Source: Polynucleobacter sp. AP-Titi-500A-B4
GTDB lineage: Bacteria; Pseudomonadota; Gammaproteobacteria; Burkholderiales; Burkholderiaceae
NCBI RefSeq assembly: GCF_018688095.1
Contig: NZ_CP061311.1
Span: 1,334,120-1,398,119 of the forward strand
DNA: 64,000 nucleotides
Direction: 5' to 3'
The position numbers were made by a program, and so were the translations under genes. Of this stretch, positions 42,744-51,237 are shown one piece after another. Below the pieces are notes generated by a model. It did no database searches. It was not told the origin of the DNA and worked only from the letters and a program-made list of their open reading frames with translations. Position 1 is the first letter of the stretch; every line of letters starts with the position of its first letter.

Positions 42744-45011
42744 CTAGAGGGTAATATCAGGCTCTTGCCTGACACAATCAACATAGTACTCGCTACGTCC
42801 ATCTAGATCGGCCTTCACCAAGCCGTGGATATCCGTCTCAAAGCCTGGGAACTTCTCATTGAAGTCACGAGCAAAGTAGAGATAGTCCACAATCCGTTTA
42901 TTAAAGCGCTCTCCAGGAATCAAAAGTGGAATGCCTGGAGGATATGGGGTAACCAACATTGCCGTTACGCGGCCATCCAGCTGATCTAGAGGCACTCGAT
43001 CCACTTCTTTGTGCGCCATTTTTGCCCAAGCTTCTGAAGGCATCATGGCGGGCTCCATGTCCGAGGTATACATCTCAGTCGTCATGCGGGCTACGTTGCG
43101 GCTCTTATAAAACTCATGAATTTGTTGGCAGATATCTTTAAGGCCAACGCGCTCATAGCGTGGGTGCTTTGCCACGAACTCAGGCAAGACTTTCCATAGC
43201 GGAGCATTTTTATCAAAGTGATCTTTGAATTGTTGTAACTCAGTAACGAGCGTATTCCAACGACCTTTGGTAATACCAATCGTGAACATAATGAAGAAGG
43301 AGTACAAACCGCACTTCTCCACAATCACGCCATGCTCAGCAAGGTATTTGGTCACAATGCTCGCTGGAATACCCATGGAGCCGAAATTACCCTCGATATC
43401 CAAACCAGGCGTCACAACCGTTGCCTTGATCGGGTCAAGCATATTGAAGCCTTCGGCGAGTTTGCCAAAGTCATGCCAACTTGCATTGGGTTCTAGCAAC
43501 CAATCAGAGCGTTCGCCAATACCTTCTTCTGCCAAATGATCTGGGCCCCAAACCTTGAACCACCAGTCGGCACCAAATTTATCATCCACTTCACGCATGG
43601 CACGGCGGAAGTCCATCGCTTCCGCAATCGACTCTTCAACCAAGGTAGTGCCGCCCGGAGATTCCATCATGGCAGCAGAGACGTCGCACGACGCGATGAT
43701 CGCGTACTGTGGACTGGTTGAGGTGTGCATCAAATAAGCCTCATTAAAGCAATCACGGTCAAGCTTATGCTCTTCAGCATCTTGCACCAACACTTGTGAA
43801 GCTTGCGATAAACCCGCCAACAACTTATGAGTTGATTGAGTGGCAAACATCAAACTCTTCTTGGTGCGCTTACGATCTGATCCAATCGCATGCATATCTT
43901 TATAGAAAGGGTGAAATGCAGCATGCGGCAACCAAGCTTCATCGAAATGCAATGAGTCAACCTTGCCATCAAGCATCTCTTTAATCATCTCGACGTTATA
44001 AACAATACCGTCATAAGTACTTTGAGTCAGCGTCATGACACGCGGCACAACGTTCTTATTCTTAATGAATGGATTGGCGTCAATCTTCTTCTTAATATTG
44101 GCCCACTCAAATTCTTCTTTAGGTATCGGGCCAATAATGCCGAGGTGATTACGGGTGGGCATTAAGAAAATCGGAATCGCGCCCATCATGGTGATGGAAT
44201 GAATCACTGACTTATGACAGTTACGGTCCACCAGAACCACATCGCCAGGAGCAACCGTTGAGTGCCAAACAATCTTGTTAGATGTTGAGGTGCCGTTGGT
44301 GACAAAGAATAAATGATCAGCATTGAAAATGCGGGCTGCATTGCGCTCACTCTGCAAGACAGGGCCAGTATGGTCTAGGAGCTGACCTAATTCTTCTACG
44401 GCATTACAGACGTCAGCTCTGAGCATGTTCTCACCAAAAAACTGATGGAACATACGACCTACTGGACTCTTTAAGAATGCTACGCCACCAGAGTGGCCTG
44501 GGCAATGCCAAGAGTAAGAGCCTTCAGAAGCGTAATTAGTTAAGGCACGGAAGAATGGTGGTGCCAAAGAATCGAGGTATACCTTTGCTTCGCGAATAAT
44601 GTGACGTGCTACGAATTCTGGGGTGTCTTCATTCATATGAATGAAGCCATGTAACTCGCGCAGGATGTCATTTGGCATATGGCGTGATGTACGAGTCTCG
44701 CCATACAAGAAAATCGGAATATCTTCATTACGCTTGCGTACTTCTGTAATAAATGCACGCAAATTATTTAATGCTGGAAGGTCGTGATCCTCAGAGTCGG
44801 ATACAAACTCTTCATCATCAATTGAAACGATAAAGGAAGATGCGCGAGAAGCCTGTTGAGCAAAAGAAGTGAGGTCACCATAGCTGGTTAAACCAATGAC
44901 CTCCATGCCTTCGTTCTCGATCGCCTCAGCGAGGTCGCGAATACCAGAACCCGAAATATTTTCGGAACGGAAGTCCTCATCAATGATGATGATTGGGAAA
45001 CGAAATTTCAT
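42744..45011 (-). CDS. Arg/Lys/Orn decarboxylase, PLP group III
   Basis: 755 residues, the length of inducible-type AdiA/LdcC/SpeC enzymes. An N-terminal response-regulator-like wing domain (1-130) precedes the PLP domain, with the Schiff-base Lys in QSTHKLLAGLS (about residue 387) and LHFDEAWLPHAAFH upstream. Decarboxylation of a basic amino acid consumes a proton and makes a diamine or agmatine. Specificity cannot be read from sequence. Its ATG overlaps the stop of a KirBac channel gene (ATGA), with AGGGGAG seven bases upstream, so both are made together. Confidence 0.9.
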   Translation of the reverse strand: MKFRFPIIIIDEDFRSENISGSGIRDLAEAIENEGMEVIGLTSYGDLTSFAQQASRASSFIVSIDDEEFVSDSEDHDLPALNNLRAFITEVRKRNEDIPIFLYGETRTSRHMPNDILRELHGFIHMNEDTPEFVARHIIREAKVYLDSLAPPFFRALTNYASEGSYSWHCPGHSGGVAFLKSPVGRMFHQFFGENMLRADVCNAVEELGQLLDHTGPVLQSERNAARIFNADHLFFVTNGTSTSNKIVWHSTVAPGDVVLVDRNCHKSVIHSITMMGAIPIFLMPTRNHLGIIGPIPKEEFEWANIKKKIDANPFIKNKNVVPRVMTLTQSTYDGIVYNVEMIKEMLDGKVDSLHFDEAWLPHAAFHPFYKDMHAIGSDRKRTKKSLMFATQSTHKLLAGLSQASQVLVQDAEEHKLDRDCFNEAYLMHTSTSPQYAIIASCDVSAAMMESPGGTTLVEESIAEAMDFRRAMREVDDKFGADWWFKVWGPDHLAEEGIGERSDWLLEPNASWHDFGKLAEGFNMLDPIKATVVTPGLDIEGNFGSMGIPASIVTKYLAEHGVIVEKCGLYSFFIMFTIGITKGRWNTLVTELQQFKDHFDKNAPLWKVLPEFVAKHPRYERVGLKDICQQIHEFYKSRNVARMTTEMYTSDMEPAMMPSEAWAKMAHKEVDRVPLDQLDGRVTAMLVTPYPPGIPLLIPGERFNKRIVDYLYFARDFNEKFPGFETDIHGLVKADLDGRSEYYVDCVRQEPDITL

Positions 45012-45922
45012 AAAAACTCCCCTACTAACTTATCCGATGTATTCGGAATCCACTTATCAAAATTGGTCAAATCAATGACCCGACCGCCATCTGGCGAAAC
45101 CGTGACTATATCGACAAAACTCGCATTTTGCTGCACATCTCTTGGCAAGTAAACATGGCGGGCATAAACCTGGTTGGCTAAGCTCTCATGGTAGCCAGTA
45201 AAAGTGATCAGGAGGTGCCACTGTTGCTCAATGGCAGTCTTGCCTAAATAGTCCTTTAGTGGGCTTTCGTCATCCACGCTATGCATGGCAGTCCAGGTCA
45301 ATGAAAACACCGGGCTTTCTGAGCGATGCAGTGGCAACTCCACTGAGCGGCGATAACGCTCACCCTCAGAGGTCATGCTCTCAGCAATCAACCAGAGTCT
45401 TAATTGGGCTTCAACAATATGCGAACTGCGATCATTAGCCACTCGAAACTTAAAAGTTTGTATTCCGTCATGACTACCAACTACCGCAACCTTGGAAAAG
45501 CGTATACCAGCTGTTGGACGAGTAAATCGTGCAAACGCTAAACCCGTTGTTAATGCGGAATACACAATACCAAAGAATGCTTCGAAGGTCACGATAGAGT
45601 TCGCCATATGTCCGATCGGAGTCATACGACCATAACCAATGGTTGCCATGGTTTGCACGCTAAAGAAAAATACATCAAGCAGGGAGCCGGGCTGTGCATG
45701 GGTAATAGCCCCATCACCACAAGCTAAGTAAGCAAAAGCAAACAGAAGATTGGTAGATAAATAAACAAAGACCACCAGCAGCAAAAAGCTTGTCCAGCCG
45801 GTACCTAGCAGCCAATGATAGAAATTATTTTCAGGGCGCGCTACTTCAGAGCGCGAGAGTGTAGCGCGATACTCATCTAAGTTAATCCTTGCAGGACGGC
45901 GACTTAATGGGAATTTACGCAC
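45008..45922 (-). CDS. Inward-rectifier potassium channel (KirBac family)
   Basis: 304 residues. Two membrane helices (about 41-66 and 108-130) surround a pore with selectivity filter TIGYG at 94-98. A C-terminal cytoplasmic immunoglobulin-like Kir domain (about 140-290) follows, with FSLTWTAMHSVDDESPL. This is the KirBac1.1/3.1 architecture. The start is GTG without a clear ribosome site, 13 bases after dcd. The decarboxylase gene overlaps its end by four bases, an unusual pairing that may join membrane potential or pH control to acid stress. Confidence 0.88.
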   Translation of the reverse strand: MRKFPLSRRPARINLDEYRATLSRSEVARPENNFYHWLLGTGWTSFLLLVVFVYLSTNLLFAFAYLACGDGAITHAQPGSLLDVFFFSVQTMATIGYGRMTPIGHMANSIVTFEAFFGIVYSALTTGLAFARFTRPTAGIRFSKVAVVGSHDGIQTFKFRVANDRSSHIVEAQLRLWLIAESMTSEGERYRRSVELPLHRSESPVFSLTWTAMHSVDDESPLKDYLGKTAIEQQWHLLITFTGYHESLANQVYARHVYLPRDVQQNASFVDIVTVSPDGGRVIDLTNFDKWIPNTSDKLVGEFL

Positions 45923-45935
45923 TGCCGAAAATGGC

Positions 45936-46502
45936 TTAGGTCTTAGGCAGGGTCACGCCCCGCTGACCTTGATACTTACCACCGCGATCTTTATAAGATG
46001 TACCACACACTTCATCGCTCTCGAAGAAGAGTACTTGTGCACAACCTTCACCCGCATAAATTTTTGCTGGCAATGGTGTGGTGTTTGAAAACTCTAGAGT
46101 GACATATCCTTCCCACTCTGGCTCGAATGGAGTGACGTTCACAATAATGCCGCAACGGGCATAGGTACTCTTACCAACGCAAACGGTTAATACGCTGCGA
46201 GGAATCTTGAAATACTCCACCGTTCTTGCCAATGCAAATGAATTTGGTGGAATGATGCAGACATCACCCTTAAAGTCGACAAATGATTGCTCATCGAAAT
46301 TCTTAGGGTCAACAATCGTGCTGTTGATGTTGGTGAAGATCTTAAATTCGTCTGCGCAACGAATGTCATAGCCATAACTTGATGTGCCATAACTTACGAT
46401 TTTGTTGCCTGCGGCGTCTTGGCGGATTTGCCCAGGTTCAAATGGGCTGATCATGCCTTGCTCGCCCATGCGGCGGATCCAGTGGTCAGATTTAATAGTC
46501 AT
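45936..46502 (-). CDS. dcd: dCTP deaminase
   Basis: 188 residues. It deaminates dCTP to dUTP for dTMP synthesis. The start MTIKSDHWIRRM, the SSYGYDIRC motif, catalytic Glu in NVTPFEPEWEGYVTLEFSN and the C-terminal GKYQGQRGVTLP are family hallmarks, matching the monofunctional enzyme. TACAAT lies six bases before the ATG and there is no Shine-Dalgarno, suggesting a leaderless message. The KirBac and decarboxylase genes follow. Confidence 0.96.
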   Translation of the reverse strand: MTIKSDHWIRRMGEQGMISPFEPGQIRQDAAGNKIVSYGTSSYGYDIRCADEFKIFTNINSTIVDPKNFDEQSFVDFKGDVCIIPPNSFALARTVEYFKIPRSVLTVCVGKSTYARCGIIVNVTPFEPEWEGYVTLEFSNTTPLPAKIYAGEGCAQVLFFESDEVCGTSYKDRGGKYQGQRGVTLPKT

Positions 46503-46508
46503 GGACGA

Positions 46509-46514
46509 ATTGTA
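46509..46514 (-). promoter_or_regulatory. -10 box of dcd, leaderless spacing
   Basis: TACAAT with exactly six bases (TCGTCC) to the ATG. TGGGCA 17 bases upstream (46532-46537) matches four of six -35 positions. The same TACAAT-N6-ATG arrangement precedes the zapB-like gene. Confidence 0.6.
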
Positions 46515-46542
46515 AAACCATCGCCCTCACCTGCCCACGAAT

Positions 46543-47394
46543 TTATTGGGGTTTTTGGGTAAAAACCACCCGCTCAGGGGCATTGTAGATCTCGAAGTGT
46601 TTACCTGAACAGCGAGACAGGATGGTGAGATTGGTTTTACGAGCCAGTTCTAGACCCATGAGGGTGACACCAGAGCGTGTGAGTAAAAAAGGAACGCCCA
46701 TCTGAGCGCCTTTAATCACCATTTCTGAGGTGAGGCGGCCCGTGGTGAAGAAGATCAAATCTTTGCCAGACTTATTTGCAAGCCACATCAATCCAGATAT
46801 TGAATCGACCGCATTGTGGCGACCCACATCTTCAATAAAGTGTAGGAGTGCAACCCCGCCATCTGCGGTACGCTCAAATACGGCACAGGCATGCACTGAG
46901 CCAGACTTCTTATAAATTGAGTCATGGACTCGGATAGCATCAACCAAGCTAATAATTGCCTCTTGGGATAAGAGAGGTCCATCGGGCAGACGAATTTCCG
47001 ACATCTCTTCCATCAGGCCACCAAACATCGTGCCCTGTCCACAACCTGTGGTCACAACGCGCTTGCTGGTAAGGGCATCGATATCGACCGTACTACGGCG
47101 CGTCTTGACGGCAGCAGAATCGGTTTCCCAATCCACTTGAATGCTTTCAATGTCATCTGGGGATTCAACCAGCCGCTGGTTCCGTAGGTACCCCAAAACC
47201 AAGGCTTCAGGGGCGCTACCCAAGGTCATCAAGGTCACCACCTCCCGTTTATCTAGATAGATCGTTAGAGGGCGCTCTCCGGGGATATGGGCTAGCTTGC
47301 TACGGCCAGCCTCATCCAATATCTCTACCTCGTGCACCAAGGGCACGGAGGCGTTAGACATCTGGATATTCGGTTTTGCTGCCACTACTGACAT
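46543..47394 (-). CDS. fdhD: Formate dehydrogenase accessory sulfurtransferase
   Basis: 283 residues. FdhD passes sulfur from IscS to the molybdenum cofactor of formate dehydrogenase. Family features are PLTIYLDKREVVTLMTLG, HFIEDVGRHNAVDS, FFTTGRLTSEMVIKGAQMG and SGVTLMGLELARK. The usual CxxC is reduced to C118-G-Q-G121 (TTGCGQGT), so only the first cysteine remains. AAGG precedes the ATG. No formate dehydrogenase gene is in the window, but the oxalate cluster at 51-57 kb would produce formate. Confidence 0.93.
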   Translation of the reverse strand: MSVVAAKPNIQMSNASVPLVHEVEILDEAGRSKLAHIPGERPLTIYLDKREVVTLMTLGSAPEALVLGYLRNQRLVESPDDIESIQVDWETDSAAVKTRRSTVDIDALTSKRVVTTGCGQGTMFGGLMEEMSEIRLPDGPLLSQEAIISLVDAIRVHDSIYKKSGSVHACAVFERTADGGVALLHFIEDVGRHNAVDSISGLMWLANKSGKDLIFFTTGRLTSEMVIKGAQMGVPFLLTRSGVTLMGLELARKTNLTILSRCSGKHFEIYNAPERVVFTQKPQ

Positions 47395-47545
47395 GAGGCG
47401 CCTTCTAAATTGGGTTCAATTTCAATTTTATCGAGACTAATCGGGGTTTTACTTTAACCGCAGACTAAAATCATTGCTCGAGCCCGCATAATTGTGGATT
47501 AAGCCCTAATTTAACCTTGTTATTTCCGATTGAAGACCGCTTTAC

Positions 47546-49216
47546 ATGAGCAGCCCCCAGCGTCGCCTCCTTGTCACTTCCGCCCTACCGTATGCCAATG
47601 GTCAGATCCATATTGGGCATTTGGTGGAATACGTACAGACAGATATTTGGGTGCGCTTTCAACGGATGCGCGGTCATGAGGTTCATTACGTGGGTGCTGA
47701 TGACACTCACGGCACCCCGATCATGTTGCGCGCTGAAAAGGAAGGGCTCACACCCAAAGAGCTCATCGCCAATGTTTGGAAAGAACATAAGCGTGACTTC
47801 GATCACTTCCTCATTTCATTTGACAACTACTACACCACCGATAGCCCAGAGAATGAAAAGTTAGCGCAAAGTATTTATATCAAGCTACGTGATGCAGGCT
47901 TGATTGAAAAACGCGCCATTGAGCAAGCTTATGATCCCGTAAAAGAAATGTTCTTGCCGGATCGCTTCATTAAAGGTGAGTGCCCTAAGTGTGGCGCTAA
48001 AGATCAATACGGTGATAACTGTGAGAAATGTGGAGCCACCTATTCACCAACGGATTTGAAGAATCCATTCTCAGTTGTAAGTGGTGCAACACCGATTAAA
48101 AAGATTTCTGATCACTACTTCTTTAAGTTATCAGATCCACGCTGCGAAACATTTTTGCGCGAGTGGACTCAAGTGAAGACGCCTCTGCAGCCAGAAGCTC
48201 GTAACAAAATGAAAGAATGGGTTGGTGAGCCTGGCGAGAGCAAACTGGGTGACTGGGACATCTCCCGCGACGCCCCCTATTTCGGCTTTGAAATCCCTGA
48301 TGCTCCAGGCAAATACTTCTATGTCTGGCTTGATGCACCGATTGGCTACTACGCCAGCTTCCTCAATTACTGTCAGGCTAAAGGTCTCAATTTTGATGAG
48401 TGGGTTAAGCCAGATACCACCACCGAGCAATACCATTTTATTGGTAAAGATATTTTGTATTTCCATACTCTATTTTGGCCTGCGACTTTGCAATTTGCAG
48501 GCTATCGCACACCAACCAATGTTTTTGCACATGGCTTCTTAACCGTTGATGGTGAGAAGATGAGTAAATCACGTGGCACATTAATTTCCGCGAACAGTGT
48601 GATTGAGTGTGGCTTTAATCCTGAGTGGTTCCGCTATTATTTTGCAACAAAGTTAAATGACAGCATGGAAGATTTGGATTTAAATCTTCAAGACTTCGTG
48701 GCTCGCGTGAATAGTGATTTATTGGGTAAGTACATCAACATCGCAAGTCGCAGTGCAGGCTTCTTAGTCAAGCGTTTTGGTGGCATTGTTTCTGATGAAG
48801 CCATGAACAATCCTTTAATCAAAGAGATTACCGCTGCCAGTGAAAAAATTGCTACTCTATACGAAGGCCGCGAGTATGCAAAAGCATTACGCTCGATCAT
48901 GGAGCTTGCCGACAAGGTCAATGGTTTCGTAGATGAAAACAAACCTTGGGAAATCGCTAAAGATCCAGAACGTGAGGCCGATTTACAGCGTGTTTGTAGC
49001 GTGACCTTAGAAGCCTTCCGGATGCTAAGTCTCTATCTCAAGCCCGTAATCCCACAGGTAGCAGCTGGTGTAGAAGAGTTCCTATCCTTGGATCCCCAGT
49101 CTTGGAGCGATATCAACACCCCGCTTTCCAGCAAGAATCCTATTAAGGCCTATAAGCACCTCATGACCCGAGTTGAAGCCCCTCAAATTGAGGCTTTGTT
49201 AGCTGCAAACTTGTAA
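47546..49216 (+). CDS. metG: Methionyl-tRNA synthetase (short form)
   Basis: 556 residues. It charges initiator and elongator tRNA-Met. HIGH is in GQIHIGHLVEY, KMSKS in GEKMSKSRGT, and the zinc knuckle has two CxxC pairs (CPKCGAKDQYGDNCEKCG, about 150-167). The anticodon-binding domain with WEIA follows. The protein stops about 110 residues short of the E. coli enzyme, lacking the C-terminal EMAP/Trbp111-like dimerisation and tRNA-binding domain. No frameshifted remnant is evident before the next promoter. No clear ribosome site precedes the ATG. Confidence 0.96.
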   Translation: MSSPQRRLLVTSALPYANGQIHIGHLVEYVQTDIWVRFQRMRGHEVHYVGADDTHGTPIMLRAEKEGLTPKELIANVWKEHKRDFDHFLISFDNYYTTDSPENEKLAQSIYIKLRDAGLIEKRAIEQAYDPVKEMFLPDRFIKGECPKCGAKDQYGDNCEKCGATYSPTDLKNPFSVVSGATPIKKISDHYFFKLSDPRCETFLREWTQVKTPLQPEARNKMKEWVGEPGESKLGDWDISRDAPYFGFEIPDAPGKYFYVWLDAPIGYYASFLNYCQAKGLNFDEWVKPDTTTEQYHFIGKDILYFHTLFWPATLQFAGYRTPTNVFAHGFLTVDGEKMSKSRGTLISANSVIECGFNPEWFRYYFATKLNDSMEDLDLNLQDFVARVNSDLLGKYINIASRSAGFLVKRFGGIVSDEAMNNPLIKEITAASEKIATLYEGREYAKALRSIMELADKVNGFVDENKPWEIAKDPEREADLQRVCSVTLEAFRMLSLYLKPVIPQVAAGVEEFLSLDPQSWSDINTPLSSKNPIKAYKHLMTRVEAPQIEALLAANL

Positions 49217-49236
49217 AAACGGGCCTAAAAAGCACC

Positions 49237-49242
49237 TATAAT
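49237..49242 (+). promoter_or_regulatory. Consensus -10 box for the DUF3460-scpA-panC operon
   Basis: A perfect TATAAT 78 bases before the DUF3460 start. The only -35-like hexamer, TTGTAA at 49211, is 20 bases away, longer than usual, so activator help or a weak -35 is likely. Confidence 0.5.
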
Positions 49243-49319
49243 GGTGATCGTAGTCCTCAGATAACTTTTAGTATTAATTCTATAAGTTATTGAATTAATT
49301 GAGTATTTTAGGAAATACC

Positions 49320-49508
49320 ATGGCAAGATATCAATCTGAATTCACCCAGTTCTTGAATGAACTCAAATCCGAGAAACCACACCTCGAGGCTGACCAACAA
49401 GCCGGTCGCGCCCTCTTGTGGGACAAAGAGCCCCTTACCGTTGAAGATCAGCGTCGCGCTAAAGCCGCTAAATTAAAACAACGCGCTTACGTCTATTCGA
49501 ATGACTAA
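49320..49508 (+). CDS. DUF3460-family small protein
   Basis: 62 residues starting MARYQSEFTQFLNELK, the DUF3460 pattern of a short, highly charged helical protein. AGGA lies seven to eight bases before the ATG, which is preferred over an in-frame ATG seven codons upstream. The stop overlaps the scpA start by eight bases. Function is unknown. Its constant place before scpA-panC suggests a housekeeping role. Confidence 0.8.
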   Translation: MARYQSEFTQFLNELKSEKPHLEADQQAGRALLWDKEPLTVEDQRRAKAAKLKQRAYVYSND

Positions 49509-50376
49509 TTCAGGCGCTGCGCCAAGCGCAGAGCAAATTCCGGATTTACTAGATAGCACTCCATCAGTTACCGATGGGATGTCGGAAGCGTTCGCCAAGC
49601 TGTATGGTGAACCCCTCTTTAAACTTCCTACTGATCTTTATATTCCGCCTGATGCGCTAGAAGTTTTTCTAGAAGCATTTGAGGGTCCACTCGATCTCTT
49701 ACTGTATTTAATTCGTAAGCAAAACTTTAACGTTCTCGATATTCCGATGGCACAGGTGACCCAACAGTACCTAAGCTATATCGACCAAATTCGTCATCAC
49801 AATCTTGAACTTGCTGCTGAGTATTTATTAATGGCAGCCATGTTGATTGAAATTAAATCTCGCATGCTGCTACCGATGAAGAAAGCAGATAGCGAGGAAG
49901 AAGTAGATGATCCACGCGCAGAATTAGTCCGTCGCCTATTAGAGTACGAGCGTATGAAGTTGGCCGCTCAAGAACTAGATCAAATTCCACAACAAGGTCG
50001 TGACTTCCAGGTGGCACATGGCTTTGTAGATACGACCGTGGCCATTACTTGGCCTGAAGTCAATTTAGATGACTTACAAATGGCTTGGCGTGATGTTCTG
50101 CACCGCGCCAAACTTAATCAGCATCACACGATTACGCGTGAATCCCTCTCCGTCCGTGACTTTATGACCCGCATTCTGCGTCGCTTGCAAAATACCCGTT
50201 TCATTGAGTTTGGTGAATTGTTTGAAGATGCAATTAAGTCTGGTAATGGGATTCCGGTAGTGATTGTGAACTTTATTGCAATGCTAGAACTCTCTCGTGA
50301 AGCATTAATTGAAATTACTCAAGCTGAGCCATACGCGCCGATTTATGTGCGTCTCGCCTATACCCCTGTTGCATGA
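49501..50376 (+). CDS. scpA: Segregation and condensation protein A
   Basis: 291 residues. This kleisin subunit bridges SMC heads with ScpB in chromosome segregation. The N-terminal EAFEGPLDLLLYLIRKQN motif near residue 53, followed by QYLSYIDQI and AAEYLLMAAMLIEIKSRMLLP, is diagnostic. The first 50 residues are a less conserved extension. It overlaps the DUF3460 gene by eight bases and panC by four (ATGA). Confidence 0.94.
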   Translation: MTNSGAAPSAEQIPDLLDSTPSVTDGMSEAFAKLYGEPLFKLPTDLYIPPDALEVFLEAFEGPLDLLLYLIRKQNFNVLDIPMAQVTQQYLSYIDQIRHHNLELAAEYLLMAAMLIEIKSRMLLPMKKADSEEEVDDPRAELVRRLLEYERMKLAAQELDQIPQQGRDFQVAHGFVDTTVAITWPEVNLDDLQMAWRDVLHRAKLNQHHTITRESLSVRDFMTRILRRLQNTRFIEFGELFEDAIKSGNGIPVVIVNFIAMLELSREALIEITQAEPYAPIYVRLAYTPVA

Positions 50377-51224
50377 AAATCATTAGCGACATTCAAGAGT
50401 TGCGCGACCACTTGCGCGGACAGAATCGTGCTTCATTTGTTCCAACGATGGGTAACCTCCATGAAGGTCACTTATCACTGATGCGCTTGGCAAGGCAGCA
50501 TGGCGATCCTGTGGTTGCCAGTATCTTTGTGAACCGCTTACAGTTTGGCCCTAATGAAGATTTCGATAGCTACCCCCGCACGATGCAGGCAGATATCGAG
50601 AAGCTAGAAAAAGAAGGTGTCTACATCCTCTTTGCGCCGACTGAGCGCGATCTTTATCCACAACCCCAGGAATATCGCGTTGATCCACCTCAGCAGCTAG
50701 GTGACATCCTCGAAGGTGAGTTCCGTCCCGGCTTCTTTAAGGGTGTTTGCACCGCTGTATTAAAACTGTTTTCTTGCGTGCAACCAAAAGTTGCCGTGTT
50801 TGGAAAAAAAGATTACCAGCAACTGATGATCATTCGTCAGATGGCTAAGCAATTTGCGCTACCAGTCGACATTGTTCCTGGTGAAACGATTCGTGCGGAT
50901 GATGGCCTTGCTCTCTCCTCACGCAATGGCTACCTCTCAACAGATGAGCGTGCCGAAGCTCCGCAATTACAAAAGACACTTAAAGAGGTTCGTGATCAAG
51001 TCCTGCAATTAAAAGAACGCAACATGCAATCACTATCTGATATTGAAAAGAAAGCAGTTGCTAGCCTTGCAGGTCGTGGCTGGCAACCTGATTACATCGC
51101 AATTCGTCAGCAAAGCGACTTGGCGCCAGCATCCAATGAAAGCTTACAAGCGAATGAGCCACTCGTGATTCTCACGGCAGCCAAACTTGGCAAAACGCGT
51201 TTGATTGATAACCTAGAGATTTAA
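50373..51224 (+). CDS. panC: Pantothenate synthetase
   Basis: 283 residues. It joins pantoate and beta-alanine with ATP. The nucleotide motif PTMGNLHEGHLSLMRLA, the family GPNEDFDSYPRT, KPGFFKGV-like RPGFFKGVCTAV, FGKKDYQQL and ALSSRNGYLS are all present. The last codons and stop lie inside a perfect eleven-pair hairpin (51210-51234). It is the third gene of the operon with DUF3460 and scpA. Confidence 0.96.
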   Translation: MKIISDIQELRDHLRGQNRASFVPTMGNLHEGHLSLMRLARQHGDPVVASIFVNRLQFGPNEDFDSYPRTMQADIEKLEKEGVYILFAPTERDLYPQPQEYRVDPPQQLGDILEGEFRPGFFKGVCTAVLKLFSCVQPKVAVFGKKDYQQLMIIRQMAKQFALPVDIVPGETIRADDGLALSSRNGYLSTDERAEAPQLQKTLKEVRDQVLQLKERNMQSLSDIEKKAVASLAGRGWQPDYIAIRQQSDLAPASNESLQANEPLVILTAAKLGKTRLIDNLEI

Positions 51225-51234
51225 TCTCTAGGTT
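51210..51234. terminator. Perfect hairpin over the panC stop codon
   Basis: AACCTAGAGAT and ATCTCTAGGTT form eleven perfect pairs with a TTA loop; the panC TAA is inside. It separates convergent panC and the formyltransferase gene. No T run follows on either strand, so it may be an mRNA 3' stabiliser or a weak terminator. Confidence 0.55.
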
Positions 51235-51237
51235 GAT

